From NCBI GenBank assembly GCA_038277395.1, contig CM076193.1, positions 123,782,133-123,846,132 on the forward strand: DNA of 64,000 bases, in the 5' to 3' direction. Origin of the DNA: Dryocosmus kuriphilus. Lineage: Eukaryota > Arthropoda > Insecta > Hymenoptera > Cynipidae. The position numbers and the translations under genes are program-made. Below, in pieces: positions 11,501-22,690 of this stretch (within the stretch, counting starts at the first letter, position 1; each line of letters begins with the position of its first letter). Under the pieces are notes generated by a model. It searched no databases. It worked only from the letters and a program-made list of their open reading frames with translations, and was not told the DNA's origin.

Positions 11501-12392
11501 TAAAATTAATCATGTAACACTAGAGAAATCTAAAACCGTTACAATAATCTAATTCTATAATGTTTATATTCCTTAAAATTTGAAGATTCTTTCTAATATT
11601 ATATAATTCTTTAGCTAAAAATTTGATTCCAGTCGCAATAACGGATATGCAATTTCGACTCCAACTTCGGAGCAATACAAAGGAGATGGAATAGCAGCGA
11701 GAGGTCCAGCCTATGGAATAAATACGATTAGAGTCGATGGAAATGATGTGTTGGCTGTTTATCGCGCTACTGAATTTGCGAGAGATTTTTGTATCAAGGA
11801 GGGAAAACCTGTTTTAATAGAAGCTATGACTTATAGGTAATTAATAATTAGAAGATTGCCACCTTTTGTATAAATAATAATAAACGAAATAAAAATTCAG
11901 AATAGGCCATCACAGCACTTCAGACGATAGCACAGCTTATAGATCTACAGATGAAATCGCTAAATGGAACGTTTGTGCTCCAACGATGAAATTTCGTCAA
12001 TACTTGGAAAATCTTGGCTTCTGGAGTGAAGAAGAAGAGGCGAATTTTGTCAAATCAAAAAGAGAGGAAACCTCATCGCTTTTTCAGAAGCTGAAAAACA
12101 GTTGAAACCTCACTGGAAGGAACTTTTCACCGACGTCTATCACGATATGCCTCCTCATATTAGGTTATTATATTAATTTTTTAAAATTCATATGGGTTCA
12201 TTTACAAAATACGTGATTCCATTCTTCTCAACATGGAGATGAATGTATCACATATTTTCTGAATGACCCCTATTTTGCTTGGAAATACATAAATTGTGTT
12301 TCACTACTTTTTTCAGAGCACAAATGGAATCACTTGAAACTCACCTAAAAGAATATTCGAAGTATTACCCCCTCGCTTTGTTTAAATCTTGA
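5522..12392 (+). CDS. BCKDHA: Branched-chain 2-oxoacid dehydrogenase E1 component, alpha subunit, mitochondrial
   Basis: Thiamine-diphosphate decarboxylase subunit of the mitochondrial complex that degrades leucine, isoleucine and valine. Exons read from GT-AG sites: 5522-5578, 6055-6213, 6297-6492, 11072-11233, 11332-11476, 11633-11836, 11901-12163 and 12317-12392. Exon 1 is a basic, Ser-rich presequence (MSSKVFLKRIHNFAVSSGS). Conserved blocks follow in order: ESQRQGRISFYMTNSGEEG, the ThDP motif from GDGAASEGDAH to the RNN joined across the exon 5/6 boundary, RGPAYGINTIRVDGNDV, and the phosphorylation loop IGHHSTSDDSTAYRS. Exon lengths sum to 1262 bp, one short of a multiple of three. Exon 7 changes frame between about 12062 and 12090; one extra base there gives about 420 residues, near the usual length. 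Intron 3 carries a 4.4-kb transposon in the opposite orientation. Confidence 0.93.
6542..7270 (+). repeat. Left terminal inverted repeat of the TTAA transposon
   Basis: This arm reads from AGGCCGTAGCAGG to a subterminal segment containing GGATGCACCACGTGGAGG and GTCAGTCA. Its reverse complement occupies the other end of the element. It includes an A-tract near 7147-7161 and a short palindromic CACGTG. Confidence 0.85.
7445..7786 (-). CDS. SWIM zinc-finger C-terminal segment of the transposase
   Basis: The frame encodes a 113-residue tail with a SWIM-type pattern CxC...CxH (YACECSNGRRTVGCCSHIAA), expected to bind zinc and possibly DNA or protein. It begins just past the stop of the upstream 587-residue frame and is offset by one base. 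Reading back from its first ATG gives FLAE, which would continue the end of the large frame (SYQLSQAVS). I infer that the two form one protein separated by a one-base change or by frameshifting. It ends in an acidic tail (EENSDDD). Confidence 0.72.
   Translation of the reverse strand: MINEDGSMNLQFVKDAINILKVQVQSRHVSRKLYRCFVEYKPNSVGVSGIQRYACECSNGRRTVGCCSHIAAIVYYLSNARYLAKIVRPAEILSDLFTKQNIHSVIEENSDDD
7792..9555 (-). CDS. DDE transposase (DDE_4-like) of the TTAA transposon
   Basis: A 587-residue, intron-free transposase. The N-terminus has two cysteine clusters suited to zinc binding: CxxC at 14-17 paired with CxxC at 55-58, then CCxCH at 132-136 with CCxxH at 166-170. The catalytic domain shows ICDGTYARHQKSSN (Asp342), FVLDRGFRD (Asp422) and RWAMEAVHGIIKQKY (Glu470), a DDE pattern like that of IS5/Harbinger-type transposases. 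The sequence KKTPLCKPFTICTTTGHVID between the first two acids fits the same fold. All three acids are present and the frame is open throughout. It stops at TAG just before the SWIM frame. Codon use is ordinary for the window. It is read opposite to the host gene, inside an intron, so it should not disturb the mature BCKDHA message. Confidence 0.85.
   Translation of the reverse strand: MDAHDDRIPKNPKCISCHRFVKTVSGKRKVVETENEAIAFSVGLDKQIAINDVLCGRCRVVMYKRRKLNDEKKAPNISSATEYPSDSDTKNVLSESDAEDPMFHADLRCKTVDNEEYVHMQIARTVSTHKYCCVCHKAQDLTLVPPEARKQSYIQKKIFIPQGNRCCREHLIKKRFFDRDLGFLQTYSNFTDLRVSDLSFLLEGLRVECDTTILDRIGDFSLPEKELHLFTGLTWDNVIELREMMTSLRDTQTRTVTQALVVFLLKLRTGNSNKMIASILQLQQEQLVSEYSASIIKSFKKDVFPSHFGFRGTSRRDLIDFHSTEISKKLYNSYDKLMLICDGTYARHQKSSNNEYQRKSFSGHKKTPLCKPFTICTTTGHVIDMLGPYTAQQNDATIMKSIINESNNLCTLMNKGDIFVLDRGFRDIKDFLEMKGFTVLMPALKGKRSQLPTVESNESRFVTKIRWAMEAVHGIIKQKYRLIDKVIDNKLLPNIGMYFRIAAFLHNHFGKELRSDEEFSDEIVERMKQQNNVENTLAVEAEENGWFRKRVVFQSITSNDILDFPEMTDKDLKILFTGSYQLSQAVS
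10227..10951 (-). repeat. Right terminal inverted repeat of the TTAA transposon
   Basis: Reverse complement of the left arm, ending GCTTATCCTGCTACGGCCT immediately before TTAA. Small differences from the left arm include the length of the T-tract near 10330 and a few single-base changes. Confidence 0.85.
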
Positions 12393-12470
12393 AATGGAAG
12401 TTCTGCAACTGTTCTTTTCTTAATTTTTTTATTATTATCTTAAAATTTTTAATGTACAAATGCAGACTTG

Positions 12471-12476
12471 AATAAA
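12471..12476 (+). terminator. Poly(A) signal AATAAA of BCKDHA
   Basis: AATAAA lies about 80 bp past the BCKDHA stop codon, followed by T-rich sequence. The convergent mRpL17 gene ends only about 115 bp further on, so the two 3' ends are very close or overlap. Confidence 0.55.
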
Positions 12477-12591
12477 TCTTTTTGTTAACAACTGATATTT
12501 TTTTTAAAGAGAATGATAGCTGAGTACAAAATGCTCAAATGCTTTTAGAAATACTTATTAGATTCTTATTTGAAACTTCCGATGGGAAAAT

Positions 12592-14268
12592 TCACTGCGC
12601 TAGATTGTTTGCAACTTGTTTGTACTTTTCTAGTCGATATTCCTTCCTAGCTGCGCTGAGTAAAACGTTGTGGATCATATTGTATACGAGTTTGGATTCT
12701 GCATGTTTAGACTCGGATATATATTCCCTGTAAAACACGGATTAAGTTCAGCATCGTCCCAAGTTTAAATAAATATAAATTTAAAATCGTCTAAACTAAA
12801 AATACTTTCAATTGGAAAGTTTAAAGAATTTCAATTAGAGATTATCTGATATTTAAAGGATCCAAATTTATCATTGTATTTGGAATCAATTAAATTTGAA
12901 AAAGATTAAATTGAAAAGAATGAAATTGGAAAACTCCCAGAGTTAGAAGCAAAAAGAACTTACATTCAAAAGCGACAACATTTCGAAGGATATACCTTTA
13001 GTTCTTTTAGAAAATTCTTTTTAAATCTGGAATCGAGTTGAATGTTTGGCAAAATTGCTAACGGAAGAAGTCTACTTCAATAAAAAAAAAAAAAATTATT
13101 AAGGAATTGCGATTTTTCCGCTATATAACTTATGTTTAAAAAAATGTCTTACCTCTAAGTTCTAAGACAGCTCTAGCATGATAATGTCCAGGGTAATCTC
13201 TAGGTGCTTTATACATTCTTGTAAATGCTTGAGTGTAATCTTCGTATCTGGGAACGAGGACTTTGAAAAGTTTGTGAACTAGTTGCTTCTCCAGAATCCA
13301 AAAGTCGGCCAATTCCATTGTTTCTTTGTGTGTAGGGCCAAAACGAAGGGCTTCTGATATCAACTGCAAAATATCAACTTTATTATTGATACCAATTTAA
13401 AGAATCTTTTAACCTTTTATAGTAATTTTTTTACTTCAACTTTTTTAATATAGAAGTTGACATAAAAAAGTGATTTTAACTTTCTTTTCCTCGTACATCT
13501 TTTGAAGCATTCAAGATATACAAATGTAAAGCGAAAGATTTAATCTTTAAAGTTAAAGAATTTTGAATCACAATTGTTAAAATCTTTTAGAATAAAAAAT
13601 TGATAAGTTTGGAATCTTTACAGTGGAATTATTTAAATTGAAACACTAAACACAATTTCGTTCCAAATTTATTTGATTCATTCAAAAATTCATAAAAATG
13701 GGATAATTTGAAATTGAAATCGAAATTATAATTATAAACTAATCCGAATTATTATTATTTGTGTAATACAGTTACCCCAATCTAGAAAACAAATATTGGG
13801 TTTTTTAAAATTTAAATTATACCTAAGCTTTTTAATTTTCGTTTTAAATACAAAATTATTTATAAGACTGATACGAATTCTTTCGTGAAAACGCGATGAA
13901 AAAGAAGGAAGTAGTTTTTAGAATAAAATCCGAATTATTATTCAAAAATCAAATAAACACTTTATAAATTTAAAAAAAAGCATATTCTATTAAGCTGAAT
14001 AAATAACAAGAAATATTATTATTAACAATATAAAAACGATAAGAACTGAAAAACGTGAAATACTTACCCGTTCAACATAACCTCTCGCCTCGTCGGCTCT
14101 GTTGTACTTAAGTTCAATTCGCTCATACTTGATTAAAGCTGTTACTGTTTTCTGTAGTTTTTTAAATCTTCCTGCAGGTCCTTCGGGATTTGATAATCTT
14201 CTAGCTTTATCACCAATTTTAAAATTTAATTTAGAAACTAAATGTTTCACGTTTGCTTGGTGTGTCAT
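12592..14268 (-). CDS. mRpL17: Mitochondrial ribosomal protein L17 (bL17m)
   Basis: Structural protein of the mitochondrial large ribosomal subunit. Exons by splice sites: 14268-14068, 13363-13153 and 12727-12592. Conserved family blocks are NPEGPAGRFKKLQKTVTALI, YERIELKYNRADEARGYVE, ADFWILEKQLVHKLFKVL, PRYEDYTQAFTRMYKAPRDY and AVLELRG. Exon 3 opens as GNIYPSLN, the expected continuation. The conserved end (VYNMIHNVLL, AARKEYRLEKY) is then in another frame; one added base, most simply a fourth A in the CCAAAC run near 12689, joins them. The corrected protein would be about 182 residues, normal for the family. Start-to-start distance to the divergent downstream gene is only about 220 bp. Confidence 0.9.
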
Positions 14269-14491
14269 GATTACAAAGTTACAAAGTGAATTCGTCTGCT
14301 ACGGCTAGAAGAGTAGAAGGTGCACCATAAAACGATTGTACGAACTATCGATATATTGTTCGAGTTTTTGAAAAAATAGTGCTTTTTCGTATTTATTTAA
14401 TTTGTATACTTGGCACTTGCATTCATTTGCATTCATTTGATCGTGCTTGATCGAGTCCAATCGAGTCATTGAGTGATATTCCTATTCAAAA
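14269..14491. promoter_or_regulatory. Short divergent promoter between mRpL17 and an unknown gene
   Basis: Two ATG codons in opposite directions are 223 bp apart. The segment holds repeated TTGATCG/TCGAGTC-like words and a GCATTCATTT direct repeat around 14417-14440. Shared control is likely by position but not demonstrated. Confidence 0.45.
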
Positions 14492-14540
14492 ATGTCTTCA
14501 AGAAATTCGGTTTTTCAACATTTGAGAAAAAGATTTATCG
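14492..14540 (+). CDS. First coding exon of an unidentified gene
   Basis: The sequence encodes MSSRNSVFQHLRKRFI followed by a strong donor (ATCG then GTAAGT). The basic, Ser/Phe-rich start without acidic residues resembles a mitochondrial presequence, like BCKDHA exon 1, and the partner gene is mitochondrial. I could not find the next exon with confidence; the following kilobases hold a gene on the other strand. A first exon is inferred from the ATG, donor quality and the divergent layout. Confidence 0.45.
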
Positions 14541-15916
14541 GTAAGTCTTTTTAAAGTTGCTGCTGTCTATTAACCTAATTTTTATATAAAAAGCTCACAC
14601 TTTGTCAGCAAAATGAATAACATTAAACAAAATAGGTTATGTCGATTGGCAGTTTGCGATCATTTTTGCAATTACCTATTATTAAGTTTGTTAATTATTG
14701 AAAGAAACAATTAAGTAAACGACAGCTCGATCCAGGAATTTGATTTAAAGACTGTTATTTTTTTCGATATCAGGGTAATCAGTGTGAGGAAATTAAAAAA
14801 AAATTGAATCGAGAAATGTAAATGGAAATTGTATAATAATTAAATTTTGCATCATATTTTTATCTCGTGAAACTAAATCTTAAAGGTAAATAAAGTTAAC
14901 AATTCTTTATTAACTGACATAAAAATATTCTATTTATAACATATAATTTCTTTCTAATATACAACAAATTTCTTTCATGAAATAAATATTCTGAAAAGTT
15001 CTGTACATAAAATACAAATATATAACAATATTTTCGCTTATTCTGCAATAACTAAATAAATTTATATAATTGGTATAAATAAATAAATTTAATCCTAACA
15101 AAACCATAAAAATCAGTTTTTTGAAAACATTTTTACAAAATTATAAATTTTTTGAGAACTGATTTTCTTTCATAGAATATAGAGATTATCTATATTTTAT
15201 TAAATTATTGAAAGCATTCATACCCATATAAAATCACTAAAATTCAACACAAACAGAATAAAATATTCATTTCTAATATGGCGATTATACATTGAATCAG
15301 TGCACACAATAAATATATGACTTATTTGTATCAATTCTCGATTAAATAATTTTCATTTTAACTTAATAAATAATTTAGTATTAAAGTAAAATCACCATTC
15401 ATTCCTTTATTTTCATTGATGCAATACTAAACATTTTTAAGAATCAAGGTTTTATGATTTCAAAAATATTCTTATAGCGATTAAGAAATTAAAATCAGTT
15501 CAGAATAAAATAAAAAAGTTTTCCTCGAACCTTAAAGGAATTTCGTAATTTATACAATTGATGCAATTGATACAATTTGTATTATAAAGCTGAATTCACA
15601 TCTAACTATTTACACAATACATTATTTTCTACATACATAGATCTATAATTCCTATTTTCCGTATCGCTCCTAAAATTGCTTCCTTTTTTTTTTTCAGTAA
15701 AAACTTTCCTCCCAGATTTTATAAATCTAGTGGTAACAATTAGTAAAACTCTAGTTTTGAAAATATCCTTCTAGGTTTACTACAATATTCTTTTTCTCGG
15801 AATTCTAAATTCTCTTCTAAAATTCTTGTCCATTATTATTATAAATTATAAATTTACAAAATAGTCACTTTGATATCACTGAAGTATCACACGAAGTGTA
15901 AATCATTTCATAAGTC
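14541..15916. other. AT-rich non-coding stretch
   Basis: Presumably the intron of the gene starting at 14492 and/or 3' flank of the DM4/DM12 gene. I see no coding segment, repeat structure or RNA gene in it. Confidence 0.4.
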
Positions 15917-18901
15917 CTACATCGATGGATGAGCATAATTCGTACTTTGTACATCTGGCCTTTTGATTATTTTAATATCTTCCCTCTTTTCTTTCTCGTC
16001 TCCATAAATATCATTTGAGATGAAATCTGGATCCGAATCAGTATCTGAATCTTCATGAACTGCATCTTCTCTGAAATAATTTTAAAAATTAAGAATTGTG
16101 TTCACTATATTAATTTTATATTTTCATTTTTCAAGTAGATGTTTAAAATTTATTCTAAAAAAATACTTACGTGTATTTATTTTTAGATGGAAGGAACAGC
16201 GATTTTGGACAGTCCTTAAAATAAGGCCAGCATTCTCCGTCGATTTTCCCTCGATTTTCTGCTTCCACGTATTCATAGAGTACATTCGCGAATGGTGATT
16301 TACTGGCTCTGAGTAAAATTAAAATGGTAAGATAATTGATTTATGAATTTGAAGGCAGCTATTTTTTATTAAATAGAACATTGAATAGAAATTTGAGAGC
16401 GTCCAAAGTGTGAAGATATTTAGAAAACTGAAAGTGGTTAAATTTATAGTTTTTAAAATTGGAAGGAACTCCAATTTTAAAAGCAATGCGTATTTAAAGA
16501 ATAAATAGTAATTTGAGATTAAAATTGGAAAGTTTAAAACGTTGAAATTTAAAGGAGCAAAATTGGATTATAAATCAATTAGATTTGAAATTGTGAAAAT
16601 AAACTGGTCCTTACGTGAAAAATAATTTGAGCATTTCTCCAACGAGTCCGAAGTTATCAAGAGGATGTCCTTGAACTTCGCAAATGGCTCTGAGCAGACA
16701 GGCTTTTCCATTTAGGCCCAGGGTGCTGAGCATGTCCTCAGCGGTACCGTAGAGAAGAGCCCTTTCTCCTCCATGAAAAGCATTCTTTGGCACTTGAAGG
16801 GCCTCTCGTTTATGTAATCTACGTTTTACAAATGCAGCAATAAAATCTGCCATCATCATTCCAGCTTCTCGACTTTTCATCGCCGATCGAAAACTGAAGG
16901 TAATGCCCCGTAAGGGTTCTCGTTGTCTGTCAATCCCAGCTTATCAAAGTCAACTAAAATTTAAAAAATTACGATCAGTTTTAAAGAATTACTATTTTTT
17001 TAATTTTTGTCAAAATCCACATTTTTACTATTTCTAATTTATTATACAAATTTGAAAGCATTCTAATTTGAAACCAGTCCTAGGTCTAAAAATTTAATCA
17101 TTCTGAGGCGTATCATTTTAAATTGAACATTAAAAATTATACAGTTTTATACGGAAGACTTTAAGATTCAAAATTTCAAATAGCAAAAGCCTTTAAAAAT
17201 TTTTGTATTGAAAACTTTTTAAACATTTTTTAATGTTAAAGTAAAACTAAATTTTTTGAATTAGAAGTTTTTAAGTTGTGAAAATTTTCTAATTAGAAGC
17301 TTTTCAAAAATAAACGATTATGACTTCAAAATATTTAGAACTGATAACTTTTCAATTTTCGTTAAATTTTGCCCAGGCTTGAACAAATAAATTCGAAGAC
17401 TGTGAACACTTTCTAATTGAAATGTTTAATATTTTGCAATGACACATTAAAAATTATGCAACATGAAATTGTAAGCATTTGAAATTATAAAATATAAATT
17501 TATTTAAACTGGAAACTTTAAAAGTGAAATTTGAATTTAAAATAGTATCAATTTGAACGATTTTAAATCAAATTGAAAGGAATACTAAATTGAAATTGAT
17601 CCTAGTTTTTTTTTTAAATCATACTTATTTTTGCAGTTCATTTCTGAAGAATATGATCTTTATACTGGAAAAGTGAAAAAAAATTAAAAGTGACTGAAAT
17701 TCTTTTAGTGTCACATTTTTTAAAGTTTTTATTAGTATGTTTAATGTTATTAAAAGTTTTATTTAAAAATATTGAATTTTTTATCAATTTCATTAATTTT
17801 TAGTTTTAAATTCTTAAGTAGTAAAATTATTCAAGTTCGTGGTCCTGAAAATACTCATATTTAATTTCAGTGGCTTTAACTTTGAAAGTATACAGTTATT
17901 TTAACCTTCAAATTAGTTTAATGCTTCAAACCGAAACCTTGATATCAAAGTTTTCAATTAAAAATTGCATAATGTTGAAAGATTAAAAAGTGATATTTCC
18001 TCCATAGTTTTTAATATTTGAATTTGAAACTATCTGATTGGGGACGCTTTCAATTTAAAACTGTTAAACCATTCAGACTTTTGATCTAAAATAAAATAAT
18101 TATTATTCAGTCCAGAAGTATTCAAGCGGCAGTAATTGAAAATTCAATTATTCTAAACACTTTCAATTGAAAAGTATTTTTGAAATATAGTGTCTGCTTC
18201 GAAGTTCTTGAACTTGAGATTATTCAATTTGAAATGTTCCGAAATTAAAATTGGTTTGTAATTATTTGAATTTTTACGTTTATTACATTTAAATTCTTCA
18301 ATTTTAAATCTTTTAATATGAAATTTAAGTCGCTTTTCAATTGAAAATTGTTCCTTGTTAAATGATTTACTGTTCAGTTCATTTATAGGGCTTGAATATA
18401 AAAATTTTAATGAATTACAACAATGTAATTTTTTGTTGTTGCAAAAACTGCATTTGTGGTTAATTATTGTAAAGAATCAGTATCAAAATGTCAATTTTTT
18501 AATGTTCACAGTCACTCTATGATAGTATCAAAAAATCTCAAAAAATTGTTGCGAATTTGAATCGCATTTAATTTTTTTCATAACTAAATCAGGGAAACCC
18601 TGGAAAAGTCGTGGATTTTTGAAATTGGACTTCAGTACTCACTCGTAAATGGAAGACTGATGGTCATGTTGCTCAGAAATCCGTAAGGAGGATATCTGAC
18701 GAAAGGTAGAGCTAGTGTTGGAGTGATGGTCATTATCGTACCCGGAGGTAATGCTATTCTTCCATCATTTGTTATCCAAAGAAGTCGCTTTTGTCGATGG
18801 TGTCCCTCTTGACGATTGATACCAGGTCCGTTGGTTCCCGATGAGTAGCAGTTTCTCAAGGTCGTTAGACCCAAACAGATCATGATGATCACTCGCATCA
18901 T
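15917..18901 (-). CDS. Secreted DM4/DM12-family protein
   Basis: Insect-type DM4/DM12 domain protein of unknown biochemical role. Exons: 18901-18643, 16953-16615, 16308-16171 and 16070-15917, all with GT-AG borders. The N-terminus is a signal peptide (MMRVIIMICLGLTTLRNCYSSG), followed by a dibasic site and the family start RQKRLLWITNDGRIALPPGT and PFVRYPPYGFLSNMTISLPF. Exon 2 gives DFDKLGLTDNENPYGALPS, then REAGMMMADFIAAFVKRRLH and CLLRAICEVQGHPLDNFGLV. Exon 3 gives GECWPYFKDCPKSLF. Exon 4 is an acidic tail ending SMSTOP. Cysteines at CLLRAIC and CWPYFKDC are the family's likely disulfides. Exons sum to 890 bp. A one-base gap in exon 2 near 16890 (TTTTCGATCGG, where one more C would give VFRSAMKSREAG) breaks the frame. 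The corrected length is about 296 residues. Confidence 0.85.
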
Positions 18902-20719
18902 CGCCTCTCTGAAGAAAATCTAATTAAAGAAACTTATTTTTCAAAATTATCAAAAGTTTTAAGCGTTTAAAAATAGCCATTTTGTAATTTCCAAAGTTTT
19001 TAACTGTAAAATGTTAAACTTTTCAGTCTTTTTTTTCAAATTGTAAATTCTGTTTAAATTAATCAATTTCGAATACATTTTGAAATTTTTTAAATTTTAA
19101 GCGCTTAAAAATGATTTCTTAATTTTGAAAGTTTTCAATTGTGAAATGTCCTTTTAAGTACTTTAATTGTAAATTCAATTGTGAATTATTCAATTTTCAA
19201 TAATGCAATTTAAAATTCTTCAAGTTTTATTAAGTGTTTAAAAATAATCCTTTCGTAATTTCAGAAGTTTTCTATTTGAAACGGAAGCCTTAAAAAAGGC
19301 TACACAATTTTAAATAGCAAAAGTTTTCAAAAATAAATACTTGTGTATTAAAAAATATTACAAATTGAACATTTTTTATTGTTGAAGCATCTAAGATTAA
19401 ATATTTCGAAACATTCATCTAAAAGTGACTGGCCTACTTAAAATTGAACTATTTTTGAATTGGAAGTCTTTAACTTATGAAATTTTTTTAACAAAATTCA
19501 TTTGAAAAATGAACGATTAGGTACAATTATTTACAAGCATTTGGTATTGAAAACTTTTCAATTATTTAATTTTAATTCAATTATTATTCAATTTTATGTA
19601 ATTATGAATAACCAGATGCTTGTAATCGGTATTTTTTGTCTAAAATCTAAATTCTAAGTGGCCACCCTGAAGATTGAAGACATAAAAATTTCAAATAATT
19701 TTAAGATCTTTCTAGATTTTTAATAATAATGTTTCATCTTTGAAAAACGTATGAAACTTTTTGAAGAATAATATCTGAAGTAGATTGAAGTGGCAGATCC
19801 TTCTTAGAGTTTAAAGACCCGTTTTTGAAGCTCCGGGAATGCCTTAGACTTTTTTTTTTAATTGGAAATTTGATACAATGAATCACGAATCTTGTAATTG
19901 TGCGTTTACAAGAGTAGACATAAAAGTCGAACGATAAGCGCTCTCACAAGAGTGATTCTAACGGATTTGTTGGATGTTGTTAGATGGAATTACGGCTCGC
20001 CAAGCATGGACAAAAGCCTCCATAAAGATAAAGATATAGTTGATTAGCAAAATCAAAATGAACGAAAGACTGGTTTCGCGCCGCAAAAATAATTAAGAAG
20101 GCCATAAACCATAAAGTAAAAATTATTAATTAGAATATTTTAATATTATTAAGTATTAAGTATTTTCTATGAAATGATGAAGCTTTCAACTTTTAAAATT
20201 AGAGTCGACTTGGATTTTTCCCGAAGCAATTTTTTTCATGGCTCATTTTCTCTTTTTGTTCTTGTTCTCACCTGAATACAATTTCAGAGAAGAAAATTTA
20301 CAATGCACATAGAAACGATAGAATGATTAGTATTGCAAAAGCAATCTTCGATACGTATTGTTTGGAAAACGTTTAAGCGATTCAAGAACGTGACTCGTAT
20401 CAAAGACGTTCCATAAGAAAGTATCCTGGTCCCATATTTTCTCGATTCCCAACATGGAAATGGTATACAATACGATAGATTCTAAAATATAGAGGGCGGA
20501 ATTTGTATTCCGTCGACACCTCGCTCGATTCTTTCCCCGTTTTGTTCGCCTTGCAACTGTCCTTCTCGATTATTCAGATAATAATAGATACTTTGTAGGT
20601 CAATTTTTTCAAACGATAAATGGATACAAGATTATCATCCAAATTGAGTTTCTAAATTAATGTATTTTGTGGAGCAGTATGGCTTCAAAGCAAAGAAAAA
20701 GGATACTGAATTCTATATG
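18902..20719. other. AT-rich region, nothing assigned
   Basis: Mostly monotonous A/T-rich sequence. A less AT-rich patch at about 19900-20060 and another at about 20380-20580 could contain the 5' leader or promoter of the DM4/DM12 gene, but I see no motif that proves it. Confidence 0.35.
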
Positions 20720-20730
20720 GAATTCTATTA

Positions 20731-21052
20731 AAGAGCTTCGGTGGCTCAGGTGGTAGCGCGTCGGCCCTCTAAGCAAAAGAAGTCCGGGGTTCTATTCCTG
20801 AGCCGAGTACCAATGGAATTTTCTATATACTTCTCCCGAGGCTCTCGTGGTTCAGAGCCCACGTTAAACTGTAGGTCCCTTCATAAAGAGGCCAATGATC
20901 TTTCGGGGAAGATGCTTCATGTCGAGGGGCATATTGCTCTTAGGGTTCACTGGGCGATTTTGAGAGATTAAGGAATTTGTAAAATTTGTTTGGAATTGTT
21001 CTGTAAGACTCTCAAAACCCGTAAAAGGGAGGGAGTATAAACTAATATACAA
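20731..21052 (+). mobile_element. Full-length tRNA-derived SINE with target duplication
   Basis: An 11-bp direct repeat, GAATTCTATTA, flanks it (20720-20730 and 21053-21063). The head has an RNA polymerase III A box (TGGCTCAGGTGG) and a weakened B box (GGTTCTATTCC). The unrelated body is followed by a tail near 21007-21050 containing ACTCTCAAAACCCGTAAAAG and GGAGTATAAA. The same tail ends the ORF1-only LINE at about 48553-48593, marking that LINE as the probable mobilising partner. A second, truncated copy of the head is at 48680. Confidence 0.85.
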
Positions 21053-21167
21053 GAATTCTATTACTGAAATGAAATTTAAAATTATTTAAGTTTCTATAAT
21101 CTCTTATTTAGATTTTTATTGAGAAAATAGTTTAGAAGTCTTAAATAAAAGTAATCTAAATTCAGTT

Positions 21168-21437
21168 TGCAGATTTGCGTTACAAAGGGAATGGAGAAGG
21201 ATTAGAATCAGCAAAAATAAGAAATGGATGGAATTCTTGCGGAACCCAGAGGTAAAGGTTACGATCGTCAACTTTATGACTGTAGTTATATTTCATAATA
21301 CCTTTATAGTTTTCTTGTATGTATTTTCAGATGTTTTAAGAAATTGTATGGAAACTTTCGCAAAGCTGAAAGCGTTTAAATTTAAAAACACACAAAGAAT
21401 GAACTACAATTGGCAAATAATTCCATTGGGATCGTAG
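21168..21437 (+). other. Exon-like module A, homologous to one at about 30.0 kb
   Basis: After a TTTGCAG acceptor-like site the frame reads FALQREWRRIRISKNKKW, MEFLRNPEVKVTIVNFM, then a hydrophobic run VVIFHNTFIVFLYVFS that could cross a membrane. The frame stays open to 21437. The DNA aligns without gaps over about 130 bp to 30024-30160, and several differences fall in third codon positions (for example ACG/ACA and AAC/AAT). I do not recognise the product and could not find adjoining exons. It could be a coding exon, a decayed gene copy or part of a repeat. Confidence 0.4.
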
Positions 21438-21439
21438 AT

Positions 21440-22080
21440 TTTAAAACTTTATCAGCGTGTTCATCGACCTGTGAAACCGGAAAAAAACCGAGAATTTTAT
21501 TTATTGGAAAAACCAAAGTTACCTGGGAATTTGATTTGCAAAGTGAGTTTTTTTTTTTTTTGAGTACAGAAAAATAATTCTTTGTGACTAATCTTAGGAA
21601 AATGAAAAAAGTAAAAAAAATCTACTTTTTAATTCTAAAATAACTTCTTTTAAATATAGGAAAAAATTTTTCATCCTTTTCTTCCTCAGTGGCTTCAATG
21701 TTTTAAAAAATTTTGTAGATCAATTTTAAATTTGTTATATTTTTGCCGCCTTAATACTTAAATAAACTTAATAGTAAAATAAATTTTTGAAAATAAAGTT
21801 AATAACTACTTAAATACTTTGCTGTAACTAATATTTCCTTGAAACACATAGAATAGTAAATTTACTGATGAACGGAAATTGTTCTGCATTTTAAACAAAT
21901 TAATGAATAAAACTGGCGTTTGCAAATGTTTAAATTCAATATTGTAATATTGATGATATTATGACGATATTCTAATGATATTGTAAAGATGGTTTAAAAA
22001 TTTTTTTAAATTAACAATTAATCACGATTGATAACTAAACGCCGAAACGCCATATCGTATTTTTTAGTGATAAGAACATT
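21440..22080. other. AT-rich stretch, nothing assigned
   Basis: No open frame, inverted repeat or known element was recognised here. Confidence 0.35.
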
Positions 22081-22690
22081 TTTCTTTTCTGCTGAATTAT
22101 TTTTTTTTACTGAAGAATAATATATTGACACAAGAGATTAACTTTCAACAATAATTTTTATTGTTATAAACAATTTGTGTAAACATTTTCACTTGAATCG
22201 CATTTTTTAACAAGAAAATTTTTCTTTTCGGCGGAATCGTTTCTTTTTATATCAGGAACAATATCTTGACACAAGAGATTAATATTCAACAACAATTTTT
22301 ATTGTTACAAACAACTCTTATAAATAGATTCACATATTTCGCATTCGTTAACATAGTTAGTTAGTTTATGGGCGGTAGGGGGGCCCAGATAGGGTCCCCC
22401 ATGTTCATTCTCAGAATAATATCCTGTCGAATGGAAATCTTTAACTTCTACGTGATAATATTATTGTTGAGAAGAAAACAAATGATCTCGCAGAAAAGAA
22501 AAATTTTATATATTAAAAGATCGAAATAAGTGACTTTGTTTATAAATATTATTTATAACAATAAAAATTCTTGTTGAAGATTAATCTCTTGTGTCAGGGT
22601 ATTATTCTTGAGATAAAAAGAAATGATTCCGCAGAATAGAAAAATTTTCTCTGTTTAAAAATGCAAGATAAGTGAATTTGTTTATAATAA
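22080..22690. repeat. Inverted and direct copies of a roughly 150-bp repeat unit
   Basis: The unit includes GACACAAGAGATTAA, a palindromic AACAATAATTTTTATTGTT-like core and AAGAAATGATTCCGCAG. Two copies lie in one orientation (about 22080-22200 and 22200-22350) and one in the other (about 22540-22690). Another direct copy interrupts the hAT remnant at about 24590-24745. There is no coding potential. Confidence 0.7.
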
